From positions 62,001 to 126,000 of the forward strand of contig JAXLQJ010000012.1 in assembly GCA_046331705.1 (NCBI GenBank): 64,000 bases of DNA, given 5' to 3'. The number at the start of each line of letters is the position of its first letter. Position 1 is the stretch's first letter. The notes beneath the pieces were generated by a model that saw only the letters and a list, made by a program, of their open reading frames with translations, was not told where the DNA came from and ran no database searches. The position numbers and the translations under genes were made by a program. Positions 52,112 to 62,463 of this stretch are shown here, in pieces. This DNA is from JADJOY01 sp046331705 [NCBI: bacterium] (lineage in GTDB: Bacteria > JADJOY01).

Positions 52112-53143
52112 ATGGCGGAACGGGACTCGGCTCGCACGCTCGATCCGGCGGAGCTCGCCGGCGGCGACTCCAAGCGCTGGCTCGACTACCTCTCGGCCGA
52201 CGAGATCCGTGAGCTGCGCCAGATGCACGACTGGCGCTCGTGGGCGTCGCTTGTCACGGATTGGGGGCTGATCGGCGCGGCGCTGGCGCTGGTCGCGCGC
52301 TTTCCCAACCCGCTGAGCGTGGTGCTGGCCGTCGCCGTGATCGGCACCCGTCAGCTCGGGCTGGCGATCCTGATGCACGAAGCGTCGCACCGGACGCTGT
52401 TTCGCGGTCGCGGGCTCAACGACTGGGTAGGCACGTGGCTGTGCGCGTATCCGATCTGGAGCGACCTCGCGCCCTATCGCCGCTATCACCTCCAGCATCA
52501 CGCGAAGAACTGGACCGCCGAGGACCCCGACCTCGGTCTCGCGGCACCGTTCCCCGTCACGCCGTCGAGCATGCGGCGCAAGATCGTGCGCGATCTGACG
52601 GGCCGGACCGCGCTGAAGCGCGTGGTCTACACGCTCGCCCGCCACACCGGACGCATCCCCGATCTCACGGGCGGCGCCGTTCAGCCCTCGCGCGCGAGCC
52701 TGGTGGGCGTGGCCGTGACCAATCTCGCGCTCGTTGCGTTGCTCGCTGCTGCCGGCCACCCCGCGCTCTACCTGGTCTGGGTGGCGGCTTGGCTCACGAC
52801 GCACCATCTCGTGATCCGGCTGCGCTCGATTGCCGAGCACGCGATGATCCTCGATCCCGGCGATCCGCTGCGCAACACGCGGACCACCCTCGCGAGCGGC
52901 TGGGAGCGATTGCTGCTCGCGCCCAACTACGTGAACTATCACCTGGAGCACCACCTCGTCATGACCGTGCCGCACTACCAGCTGCCGCGCATGCACCGCT
53001 TGCTTCGCGAGCGTGGCGCGCTCGATCACGCTTGCGTCGCCGAGGGATATCTCGGCGTGCTGCGCCTCGCCGCGAGCAAGCCCGAGCGGGGGTTCGCGGC
53101 GCCCGCGCCCGCGAACGAACGCGCCGGGTCCTCGCCGCGTTGA
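52112..53143 (+). CDS. Fatty-acid desaturase family protein
   Basis: This 343-residue membrane protein has the three histidine boxes of the diiron desaturases: 'HEASH' (about 90), 'HLQHH' (about 127) and 'HLEHH' (about 276). Four or so hydrophobic helices lie between. Close relatives include sphingolipid and fatty-acid desaturases and carotenoid-type hydroxylases; the substrate is unknown. The ATG at 52112 follows an earlier TTG that would add two residues. It follows the RND pump gene by 17 bp but need not share its function. Confidence 0.88.
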   Translation: MAERDSARTLDPAELAGGDSKRWLDYLSADEIRELRQMHDWRSWASLVTDWGLIGAALALVARFPNPLSVVLAVAVIGTRQLGLAILMHEASHRTLFRGRGLNDWVGTWLCAYPIWSDLAPYRRYHLQHHAKNWTAEDPDLGLAAPFPVTPSSMRRKIVRDLTGRTALKRVVYTLARHTGRIPDLTGGAVQPSRASLVGVAVTNLALVALLAAAGHPALYLVWVAAWLTTHHLVIRLRSIAEHAMILDPGDPLRNTRTTLASGWERLLLAPNYVNYHLEHHLVMTVPHYQLPRMHRLLRERGALDHACVAEGYLGVLRLAASKPERGFAAPAPANERAGSSPR

Positions 53144-53468
53144 ATCGGCTCGCCGGCCGCACGGCTGCTGCGGCGCCTCGGTGAGGTGCCGCTCACGGAG
53201 CGCGGCCGCGCGCGGGTCGCTCGCCCGGCGGCTGCAGAAACCGCACTCGCGGACGTGCGGAAATCAGACGAGCGCCAAGCCGGCTGTTCTCGAACGCGAC
53301 AGTCGTGCCCTGGGCGCGACCCGGGCCGATTCGTGCGCGCGCGGAAACATCGAATGAATTCGAGCCGACCGTGCGAGGTCGCCGGGGCGTGCAGTGAGCC
53401 GGTGGCTGCGGCGCAGCGTTTGCGATGACGATTCGGCGCCCCATTCGTGACGTGCGGAGGATGCCGCG
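53144..53468. other. Intergenic region
   Basis: A 325-base gap. Several short frames are open on both strands, but none looks like a protein. No repeat, RNA gene or clear promoter was found. Confidence 0.45.
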
Positions 53469-54161
53469 ATGGCCGAGCTCGATCGCGCCACAACTCAGGG
53501 TCTCTGGCTTCGGGTCGAAGGGACGAGCGCTCGATCGCTGCCCCGCACGCAGGTCGCTGCGATCGTGCTCGCCGCCGTCGAGCAGATTCCCCCACCCGAG
53601 ACCAGCGAGTGGCTCGCTGCTCCCGCGGCCGCTGCTGGCCCGCTCGACACGGTCGACACACGCCGCGTGACCGCGCTCCTCGTCTACTGCTACAGCCATG
53701 GTGTCCTGTCGTCGCGGGCCATCGAGGCCGCCAGCAGCACGGACCCGGTGGTTGCGCTGCTCGCGGCTCGGCCGCGTGACCCGGGTGAGCTGCGCGCGTT
53801 TCGGCGAGCCCATCACGCCGCGCTGGGAGCGGTGTTCGTCGAGGTGTACCGGCGCTGCGCGGCGATGGGTCTCGCGAAGCTCGGCCAGGTGATGCTGATC
53901 GAGCGCGACTCGCCGCTCCGCGCCACCGGAACGCGCGGGATCGGGGGCGAGCCGCGCGAGCTTCGCGCCCTGTCGCTTGGCGTCGCGGACACCGAGCGGC
54001 TGCTGGCGGAAGCGGAGCAGGAAGATCGCGACGATGACGTGCTGCTGGGCGCGAGCCAGCGCGAGCCGTCGCTCGCCGGCGCGCTCGCAGGTCAGGCGAG
54101 CGGCGCCGCGCGGCTGCACGCGATGCTCGCTCAGCTCGACTCCCGCGCCCACGCGCGGTGA
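53469..54161 (+). CDS. Transposase N-terminal-domain-like protein without catalytic domain
   Basis: The middle of this 230-residue protein resembles the DUF772/InsH N-terminal domain of IS5/IS1182-type transposases: 'VTALLVYCYSHGVLSSRAIEAAS', 'AARPRDPGELRAFRRAHHAALGAVF' and 'RRCAAMGLAKLGQVMLIERDSPL'. The DDE catalytic domain is absent, and the last 80 residues are Ala/Glu-rich and unrelated. There are no inverted repeats or target duplications flanking it. It is either the decayed remains of an insertion sequence or a protein that reuses the domain. The frame is intact and codon use is like its neighbours', which favours the second. Confidence 0.7.
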   Translation: MAELDRATTQGLWLRVEGTSARSLPRTQVAAIVLAAVEQIPPPETSEWLAAPAAAAGPLDTVDTRRVTALLVYCYSHGVLSSRAIEAASSTDPVVALLAARPRDPGELRAFRRAHHAALGAVFVEVYRRCAAMGLAKLGQVMLIERDSPLRATGTRGIGGEPRELRALSLGVADTERLLAEAEQEDRDDDVLLGASQREPSLAGALAGQASGAARLHAMLAQLDSRAHAR

Positions 54162-54205
54162 CGCCGCGTCCGCCCAATCGCGAGCGGTCCTGCGGAGACG
54201 GCTCG

Positions 54206-54667
54206 TCACACCCAGCGGCGCACGGCGCGCGCGTAGCTCGCGTACGCGTCACCGAACTTCTGGAGCAGCGCGCGTTCCTCCGGCTCGATCTGAAACCGGT
54301 TCAGGTAGGCGACGTAGCCAGGCACCAGGAAGAACGCGAGCGTGTGCGCCAAGTGGAGGCCCCACGCGAGAAGCAGCAGCGCGAACCCGACGTACATCGG
54401 GTTGCGGCTGATTCGGTAGACACCGCGGGTCACGATCGCCGACGCCGCCTCCGGCCGCGTCGGATCGACCGTGGTGTGCGCGCGTCGAAACTCGTAACCA
54501 CCCGCGAGGATGAAGCTCGCGCCGCCGATCGTGCATGCGAGCGCGAGGCCTTGATTCCACGGGATGGCGAGCGTGAGCGCCGGCAACGCCCGCGCCACCA
54601 CCCACATGGCCACGGCGGCAGCGATGAGCAGGGCGCCGGGTGGGATCTTGTGCTCGAGCGACGTCAT
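54206..54667 (-). CDS. Isoprenylcysteine methyltransferase-like membrane protein
   Basis: This 153-residue protein starts at the ATG at 54667. It has four or five membrane helices and the C-terminal motif 'RGVYRISRNPMYVGFALLLLAWGLHL' with 'QIEPEERALLQKFGDAYASYARAVRRWV', the signature of the PEMT/ICMT family, which methylates lipids or isoprenylated cysteines with S-adenosylmethionine. Bacterial members mostly lack known substrates. Confidence 0.85.
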   Translation of the reverse strand: MTSLEHKIPPGALLIAAAVAMWVVARALPALTLAIPWNQGLALACTIGGASFILAGGYEFRRAHTTVDPTRPEAASAIVTRGVYRISRNPMYVGFALLLLAWGLHLAHTLAFFLVPGYVAYLNRFQIEPEERALLQKFGDAYASYARAVRRWV

Positions 54668-55111
54668 GACCACGCTTCCGGGTCCCTATCTGGCACCGAG
54701 ACCCCCGCCGTGTCACGCCGCCCGATCCGCCGATCGTTTCCGCGCACCAGTGCACGCTGGATCGCCTCTCGAGGCGAGCGATTGGCGTGACTCGAGAGCT
54801 GCTGTCGGTCACCGTTGGCGCTGGTGTCACCGAGGGGCGCGTCGAGATCGTCGGCGACGAGCACGGCGGATCGCCAAGCGTGGTCGCGGCTTCTTCTCGA
54901 TCGTTCGATGGTGGGGGCGATCGCTCGCCCATCGTGAAGCATGCCATCCTGCGACGCCGTCTTCCCGCACTCGTTGGTCGCTTGATGGATGATCGTGGCC
55001 GGGACCCTCACCGTCGCATTCCGTGCAGTGCCGCGTGGGCTGTGCACGTGACCCATCGCGTGAAAGCCCGTTGCGGCAGTTGAGCGCGGCGACGGACGGA
55101 CGGTAGCGAAC
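54668..55111. other. Divergent intergenic region
   Basis: About 440 bases lie between divergent genes. A 98-codon rightward frame is open (54787-55083), but it has no recognisable protein character, and other frames are equally open. No promoter consensus or repeat is obvious. Confidence 0.45.
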
Positions 55112-55864
55112 ATGCCGATCCAGGTTGGCGAGATCGAGGCGCTCTTCCGGTACCCCGTGAAGTCCATGAGCGGCGAGCTTCTCGAGGTTGCCGATTTGGG
55201 CTGGCACGGCGTCGACGGCGACCGGCGCCTGGCGTTCCGTCGTCTCGACGATCGGAGCGGTTTCCCCTGGCTGACGGCCTCCAAGCTGCCGGAGCTGGTT
55301 CGCTTCGCACCACGGCGGCGGGGCACAGCGGACCCTGGAAGCCTTCCCACGCACGTTCGCACGCCGGAAGGCGAGGAACTGACCGTGTTCGGCGAGGAAT
55401 TGGCGACGGAGGTCGGTCGCCGGCACGGTTCGCCGGTCGAGATGGTGCACCTCAATCGTGGGATCTTCGACGAAGCGAGCATCTCGGTGATCACCTCGAG
55501 CACGGTCGGCGAGATCGGCCGGCTCGCCGCTCAGCGCCCCGACGTCCGGCGATTCCGCCCGAACATCCTGATTGCCTCGACGCGATCGATCCCGTTCGAG
55601 GAGGACGAGTGGGTCGGTGGCGTGCTCTCGTTCGGGGAAGCCAACGAGGCCGCCGCCGTCTGCATCACGAATCGCGACGAGCGCTGCTCGATGGTGAGCT
55701 TCGACCCCGATTCGGCGCGCCCCGACGCCGAAGTGCTGAAGGCGATCGTTCGGGTCAGGGACAACCAGGCCGGAGTCTACGGCGCCGTCACTCGACGGGG
55801 ACGCCTCACGATCGGGCTGCCCGTGTTCTTCGAACCGGCGGCCGCGGATCGGCGGCGCCAGTGA
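55112..55864 (+). CDS. MOSC-domain protein
   Basis: This 250-residue protein begins with the MOSC N-terminal beta-barrel ('VGEIEALFRYPVKSMSGE', residues 5-22) and continues into the MOSC domain ('FRPNILIASTRSIPFEEDEWVGG' and 'CSMVSFDPDSARPD', which contains the Cys of family enzymes). MOSC proteins bind a molybdenum cofactor and may reduce N-hydroxylated compounds or handle sulfur for cofactor maturation. No molybdenum-enzyme partner is in the window. Confidence 0.88.
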   Translation: MPIQVGEIEALFRYPVKSMSGELLEVADLGWHGVDGDRRLAFRRLDDRSGFPWLTASKLPELVRFAPRRRGTADPGSLPTHVRTPEGEELTVFGEELATEVGRRHGSPVEMVHLNRGIFDEASISVITSSTVGEIGRLAAQRPDVRRFRPNILIASTRSIPFEEDEWVGGVLSFGEANEAAAVCITNRDERCSMVSFDPDSARPDAEVLKAIVRVRDNQAGVYGAVTRRGRLTIGLPVFFEPAAADRRRQ

Positions 55865-55927
55865 AGCAGACGAGATCTCGTCCAGTGAGCGCCGCGCGAC
55901 GACGGCACTCGACGGACGGTGCAGCGC

Positions 55928-56700
55928 TCAACCGTCGCCGGCGGCGGCCTTCTTGGGTTGCCAGTTGGCGACGCTGGCCGTCAGGTAATCGCGATTGAGG
56001 CGCGCGATGAAGTCCACCGAGATGCTCTTGGGGCAGGCGGCCTCGCACTCGCGGTGGTTCGAGCAGGAGCCGAACCCCTCTTCTTCCATCTGAGCGACCA
56101 TCTTCTCGACGCGGTCGTGGCGCTCGGGCTGGCCCTGCGGCAGCAGGCCCAAGTGCGAGACCTTGGCGGCGACGAAGAGTTGCGCCGCGGCGTTCGGACA
56201 AGCCGCGACGCACGCGCCGCAGCCGATGCACTGCGCCGCGTCCATCGCCAGATCCGAGGACTTCTTGGGGATCAGCATGGAGTTGGCGTCGACGGCGCAC
56301 CCGGTGGGGGCGGTGATGAAGCCCCCCTGCTGGATGATGCGATCGAAGGCGCTGCGGTCGACGACCAGGTCCTTGAGGACGGGGAACGCGCGCGCGCGCC
56401 ACGGCTCGAGCGTCAGCTCGTCGCCGTCCTGGAACGAGCGCATGTGGAGCTGACAGACGGTGGTGCCGCTGTCCGGGCCGTGGGCGTCGCCGTTGATGAC
56501 GAATCCGCACGAGCCGCAGATGCCCTCGCGACAGTCGTGATCGAAGGCGATCGGCTCCTCGCCGTTCCCGATGAGCTGCTCGTTGAGCACGTCCAACATC
56601 TCCAGGAAGGACATGTTGGGATTGGCGTTCGGGACGACGTACTTCACGAGCTGCCCGGGCTTGTCCTTGCCCGGCTGGCGCCACACGTGGAGGGTCAGCT

Positions 56701-56704
<4 letters not shown>
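55928..56704 (-). CDS. sdhB: Succinate dehydrogenase iron-sulfur subunit
   Basis: This 258-residue protein has the [2Fe-2S] motif '[10 protein letters not shown]' (about 59-68), the [4Fe-4S] motif '[12 protein letters not shown]' (about 149-160) and the [3Fe-4S] site '[10 protein letters not shown]'. It transfers electrons from the SdhA flavin to quinone at SdhC. It overlaps the sdhA stop by 4 bp (ATGA). The gene order C-A-B without a separate sdhD fits the single-cytochrome-subunit type. Confidence 0.95.
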
Positions 56705-58614
<1,910 letters not shown>

Positions 58615-58641
58615 GTGAAAAACCCTCCGCGCGACGTCGAC

Positions 58642-59322
58642 TCAGTGAATCAGGCCGAGGACGACGCCGATCGGAACCGCGAGGAACCCCAGCACCAGCA
58701 ACACCGCGAAGGCCGCCGCGAACAGGTTCCGGCACGCATTCCACTTGGGATGGTTGAGACCGAGCGTTTGAAACAGGCTCCACAGGCCGTGGAAGAGGTG
58801 CGAGCCGAGGGCGAGCATCGCGACGACGTAGATGCCCACCACGGCGAGGTGGCCGCGGAAGCCGCTGACGACGTTGCCGAACGCGTCACCCGGACGGAAA
58901 TTCGGGTGCGCCTGGCCGGTCGTGAAGTGCAGGATGTGGAACACGACGAACGCGAGCAGCAGCGGCCCGGTGATGATCATCGTCCGGGAGACGGCGCTCG
59001 TCTCGGGGCTCTTGCGGTAGGCGTAGCCGACCGGGCGCGCGAAGCGGTTGCGCAGCGTCAGGGCGACGGTGGCGGCGACGTGAACGGCCAACGCCGCGAG
59101 CAGCACCAGCCGTGCGACCCACAGGAGCTGCCCGTGGTCGAAGATCGGCGCGCCCATCTCCCGAAGGTGCTCGGCGTATTGATTGAGCTTCGACGCGCCC
59201 TGGTAGGCCTTGAGATTGCCGGCCATGTGGGCCAGCACGAAGCCGAAGAGAACCAGCCCCGTGATGGCCATCGAGGCCTTCTTCCAGATCGTCGAAGCGA
59301 GCGCGGAACGTCCCGAGCTCAT
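58642..59322 (-). CDS. sdhC: Succinate dehydrogenase cytochrome b subunit
   Basis: This 226-residue membrane protein has five helices and His residues suited to bind two hemes ('LVLFGFVLAHMAGNL', 'LAVHVAATVAL', 'FVVFHILHFTTG', 'GSHLFHGLWSLFQTLG'), typical of the b558-type single-subunit anchor found in Bacteroidota, epsilon- and deltaproteobacteria. The ATG at 59322 has AGAGGA about 10 bases upstream; further upstream starts are spurious. The promoter and palindrome lie 35-67 bp upstream. Confidence 0.93.
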   Translation of the reverse strand: MSSGRSALASTIWKKASMAITGLVLFGFVLAHMAGNLKAYQGASKLNQYAEHLREMGAPIFDHGQLLWVARLVLLAALAVHVAATVALTLRNRFARPVGYAYRKSPETSAVSRTMIITGPLLLAFVVFHILHFTTGQAHPNFRPGDAFGNVVSGFRGHLAVVGIYVVAMLALGSHLFHGLWSLFQTLGLNHPKWNACRNLFAAAFAVLLVLGFLAVPIGVVLGLIH

Positions 59323-59356
59323 GGTCAACATCCTCTCGCTGAGGGGGTCGTGAGCA

Positions 59357-59377
59357 ACGTGTATACAGCATACACGT
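59357..59377. promoter_or_regulatory. Palindromic operator-like site upstream of sdhCAB
   Basis: A perfect inverted repeat, ACGTGTAT-N5-ATACACGT, lies 35 bp before sdhC. On the leftward strand a promoter candidate TCGACA (complement of 59384-59389), N18, TATACA (complement of 59360-59365) places the repeat over the -10 box. A regulator of the respiratory chain probably binds here. GntR-type repressors favour GT..AC cores like this one, but the identity is unknown. Confidence 0.6.
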
Positions 59378-59436
59378 CCGAAGTGTCGATTCGATGGCAC
59401 GGAATCGTAACGCCCTGGGGCTGCGCTTGCCGCACA

Positions 59437-59763
59437 CTAGGCCTCGGCCGAGCCGCTCGACTCATCGTCTGGAGGGGTTGGGGCCGTACCCGCCGCCGTG
59501 GCCGAATCGGTGCGGCGCGACGCCCGAAAGCGCGCCAGCAGCTCGCTGCGGACGTGCTCGCCGACGGGATGGGTCGGCAGTTGCGCCAGCGCGTCGCGGG
59601 CGCGGTCCAGTTGCTCGAGGTACGTGCGGCAGGATGGGCAGCGTTCCACGTGCTGCCGGAACCGCCTCGTCTCGACAGGCGAGAGGCGCGCTTCCGCGTA
59701 GCTGGTCGCCGCTTCCGTCACCTCGGCGCACGTCATCGCCGCGGATCGCTCGCGCTCGCCCAT
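59437..59763 (-). CDS. Putative zinc-finger (zf-HC2) anti-sigma-like protein
   Basis: This 108-residue protein has the zf-HC2 motif 'RRFRQHVERCPSCRTYLEQLDRAR' (His-x3-Cys-x2-Cys, about residues 38-48) followed by a Ser/Pro-rich tail. This domain is found in zinc-binding anti-sigma factors. There is no membrane helix and no sigma-factor gene next to it, so a soluble anti-sigma role is only a guess. A second ATG at 59736 would give 99 residues. It is divergent from the NADH dehydrogenase fusion. Confidence 0.75.
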   Translation of the reverse strand: MGERERSAAMTCAEVTEAATSYAEARLSPVETRRFRQHVERCPSCRTYLEQLDRARDALAQLPTHPVGEHVRSELLARFRASRRTDSATAAGTAPTPPDDESSGSAEA

Positions 59764-59901
59764 GTAACCGAGCCTAGCAGGGCCCGCAGGGCCCAGCAGA
59801 GTCGCGTCGTGCGGGGGCTCGAGCGGTCGGAAGCGCCGCGCGGCAGCAGCGGCGACGCGCGACCACCCGCGGTCTCCCGCGCCTGTTAGCCTGATCGCTC
59901 G

Positions 59902-62451
59902 ATGGCGGCGAGCGACACGCTGAGGTCTTCCCGCGAGCCTCAGGCGGCCGCGCGGCCGCGGGTGGTCATCGTCGGCGGCGGCTTCGGGGGCCTTTACGCC
60001 GCCCGCGGGCTCGCCCGCGCGCCCGTCGACGTGACACTCGTCGATCGACGCAATCACCACCTCTTCCAGCCGTTGCTCTACCAGGTGGCCACCGCAGGGC
60101 TCTCCCCGGGTGACATCGCCCAGCCGATCCGCGCGATCCTGCGCGACCAGTGCAACCTCACCGTGCTTCTCGCCGACGCGCGCGCGGTGGATCTCGCGCG
60201 GCGCCGCGTGGTGCTCGTCGACGGCGAGCTTCGCTACGACCACCTCATCCTCGCCACCGGCGCCACGCATGCGTACTTCGGCCACCCCGAGTGGGCGGAG
60301 CTCGCGCCTGGGCTCAAGTCGCTCGAGGATGCCATCGCCATCCGCAGCCGCTTTCTCTCCGCCTTCGAGGAGGCGGAGCGCGAGCGCGACGCGCGGCGCC
60401 AGCAGGCGTTGCTCACGTTCGTGATCGTGGGCGCCGGTCCGACGGGTGTCGAGCTCGCGGGCACGATGGCGGAGATGGCGCGGGTCTGCCTCGCCAGCGA
60501 TTTCCGCTTCATCGACCCGACGCTCGCGCGCGTCATCCTGTTCGAGGGCGGGCCGCGGGTGCTGCCCACCTACACCGAGCCGCTCTCGGCGAGCGCGAAG
60601 CGGCAGCTCGAGCGCCTCGGCGTGGACGTACGCGTGGGTGCGACCGTCTCGGACATGGGGCGCGGCTGGGTGGAGAGCGGCGGTGAGCGAATCGAGACGG
60701 AGTGTGTGTTCTGGGCCGCTGGTGTCGCGGCCTCACCGCTCGGGGCTTCGCTCGGCGTGCCGCTCGACAAGGCGGGTCGCGTGATCGTCGAAAGCGACCT
60801 GTCGGTTCCCGGGCACCCGGAGGTCGCGGTGATCGGCGATCTGGCGAGCGTCGCGAAGCGGGACGGCTCGCCCGTGCCGGGAGTGGCGCCTGCGGCGATC
60901 CAGATGGGGCGCTACGCCGCGGCTCGTGTGCGCGCCGCCGTCGCCGGTCGCTCCGTCGCGCCGTTTCGTTATCGCGACAAAGGCAGCCTCGCGACCATCG
61001 GCCGCGCGGCGGCCGTTGGCATGGCTGGCCCGCTTCGATTCACCGGCTTCACCGCATGGCTCGCGTGGTTGCTGGTGCACCTCTATTTCCTGATCGGCTT
61101 TCGCAATCGCGTCATCGTGCTCATCCAGTGGGCGTGGGCGTACCTGACGGCCCAGCGTGGCGCGCGGCTCATCACGCACTACGCGCCGGTGGCCTTGCTG
61201 CTGGCGTGCGTGAGCGCGGGTTGCGCCACCTATCGCGTGGACCGGGTGAGCATCGGCGTCGACGGCACGCAGGGAAACGGCAGCTCGGGGTTCGCGGCAC
61301 TCTCGGCGGACGGCGGCACGGTGGCCTTCCAGTCGGACGCGGACAACTTGGTGCCGGACGATCGCAACCGCGTGTCCGACGTCTTCGTGCACGCGCGCGC
61401 CTCGCGGCGCACCGAGCGTGTGAGCGTCGATTCGAAAGGGCGCGAGGGAGACGACGAGAGCACCCACGCGGCGATCTCCGCCGACGGTCGATTCGTGGCC
61501 TTCGAGTCCGCGGCCACCAATCTCGTGCCCCGCGATTCCAACGGCGCGAGCGACGTGTTCCTGCGCGACCGCAAGACCCGCACCACCGAGCGCGTGAGTG
61601 TCGCGAAGGGCGGCGCGGAGGCGAACGACGCGAGCGGCTCGCCCGCGCTCTCGGCCGACGCGCGCTACGTGGCGTTCCAGTCGGTGGCCACGAATCTCGC
61701 TCCCGGGAGCCCACGTCTTTCGCGCATCTACGTGCGTGATCGCACCAAGAACGAGACCGAATGCGTGAGCGTCAACGACGAGGGCCAGCTCGCGAACAAC
61801 GACTGCGACAGCCCCGCGATCTCGTCGGACGGCCGCTGGGTCGCGTTCGTGTGCAACGCCTGGAACATGGGAGTGGCCATGCGCGGCACCGCCAAGCAGG
61901 TCTACCTGCGCGATCGCAAGGCGCGTCGCACCTGGCTGCTCAGCCAATCGCTCGACCACCATCCCGGCGACTGGATGAGCTGGCAGCCGCGCGTCGCCGC
62001 CGACGGCACCACCGCCTTCGAGACCTACGCCACCAACCTGGTGCGCGACGACGCCAACGGCACGGGCGATGTGGTGCTCGCGATACCCGGTGTCGCGCCG
62101 CTCGAGCTGGTGAGCGTCGGCGACGACGATCGTCCCGCGAACGGGGCGTCGATGGCGCCGTCGCTCTCGGCGCACGGCCGGTACGTGGTCTTCTCGTCGT
62201 CGGCGACCGACCTGGTGTCGTCGGACTCGAACGGCAAGGTCGACGTCTTCCTGCGCGATCGCAAGAGCGGCGAGATGGAACGCGTGAGCGAGGCCGCCGA
62301 CGGCACCGCCGCCGACGGTGACAGCTGGTTTCCGGCGATCTCGAGCGACGGCTTGATCCGCGCCTACGAGTCGAACGCCACCAACCTGGTTCCCGGTGAC
62401 ACCAACGGCTATCCGGACGTGTTCGTGCAGCAGGTCGAGCCGCCCTTCTGA
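59902..62451 (+). CDS. Type II NADH dehydrogenase fused to a seven-repeat beta-propeller
   Basis: This is one open frame of 849 residues. Residues 20-425 are a complete NDH-2: FAD site 'VVIVGGGFGGLYAARG' (21-36), NAD(P) site 'VIVGAGPTGVELAGTMAE' (about 174), 'CVFWAAGVAASPL', 'VIGDLASV' and the C-terminal membrane-binding helices with 'LFYLIGF'-like segments and 'YLTAQRGARLIT'. A hydrophobic stretch 'APVALLLACVSAGC' follows directly, then seven repeats of about 57 residues with 'AxSADGRYVAFxSxATNLVPxDxNGxSDVFLRDRKT' (residues about 445-849). NDH-2 enzymes normally end near residue 430. I see no stop, frameshift or credible second start at the joint. Confidence 0.85.
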   Translation: MAASDTLRSSREPQAAARPRVVIVGGGFGGLYAARGLARAPVDVTLVDRRNHHLFQPLLYQVATAGLSPGDIAQPIRAILRDQCNLTVLLADARAVDLARRRVVLVDGELRYDHLILATGATHAYFGHPEWAELAPGLKSLEDAIAIRSRFLSAFEEAERERDARRQQALLTFVIVGAGPTGVELAGTMAEMARVCLASDFRFIDPTLARVILFEGGPRVLPTYTEPLSASAKRQLERLGVDVRVGATVSDMGRGWVESGGERIETECVFWAAGVAASPLGASLGVPLDKAGRVIVESDLSVPGHPEVAVIGDLASVAKRDGSPVPGVAPAAIQMGRYAAARVRAAVAGRSVAPFRYRDKGSLATIGRAAAVGMAGPLRFTGFTAWLAWLLVHLYFLIGFRNRVIVLIQWAWAYLTAQRGARLITHYAPVALLLACVSAGCATYRVDRVSIGVDGTQGNGSSGFAALSADGGTVAFQSDADNLVPDDRNRVSDVFVHARASRRTERVSVDSKGREGDDESTHAAISADGRFVAFESAATNLVPRDSNGASDVFLRDRKTRTTERVSVAKGGAEANDASGSPALSADARYVAFQSVATNLAPGSPRLSRIYVRDRTKNETECVSVNDEGQLANNDCDSPAISSDGRWVAFVCNAWNMGVAMRGTAKQVYLRDRKARRTWLLSQSLDHHPGDWMSWQPRVAADGTTAFETYATNLVRDDANGTGDVVLAIPGVAPLELVSVGDDDRPANGASMAPSLSAHGRYVVFSSSATDLVSSDSNGKVDVFLRDRKSGEMERVSEAADGTAADGDSWFPAISSDGLIRAYESNATNLVPGDTNGYPDVFVQQVEPPF

Positions 62452-62463
62452 GCGCGGGTTGGC

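Noticed and set aside
53469-54161. Complete insertion sequence
   Set aside because: Only the recognition-domain part is present. No inverted repeats or catalytic DDE motif.
54787-55083. 98-codon frame in the region before the MOSC gene
   Set aside because: No ribosome-binding site, no domain, and frames on the other strand are equally long.
55869-55882. 14-bp palindrome GACGAGATCTCGTC between convergent genes
   Set aside because: Too short and without loop or T-tract for a terminator. GC-rich DNA gives such dyads often.
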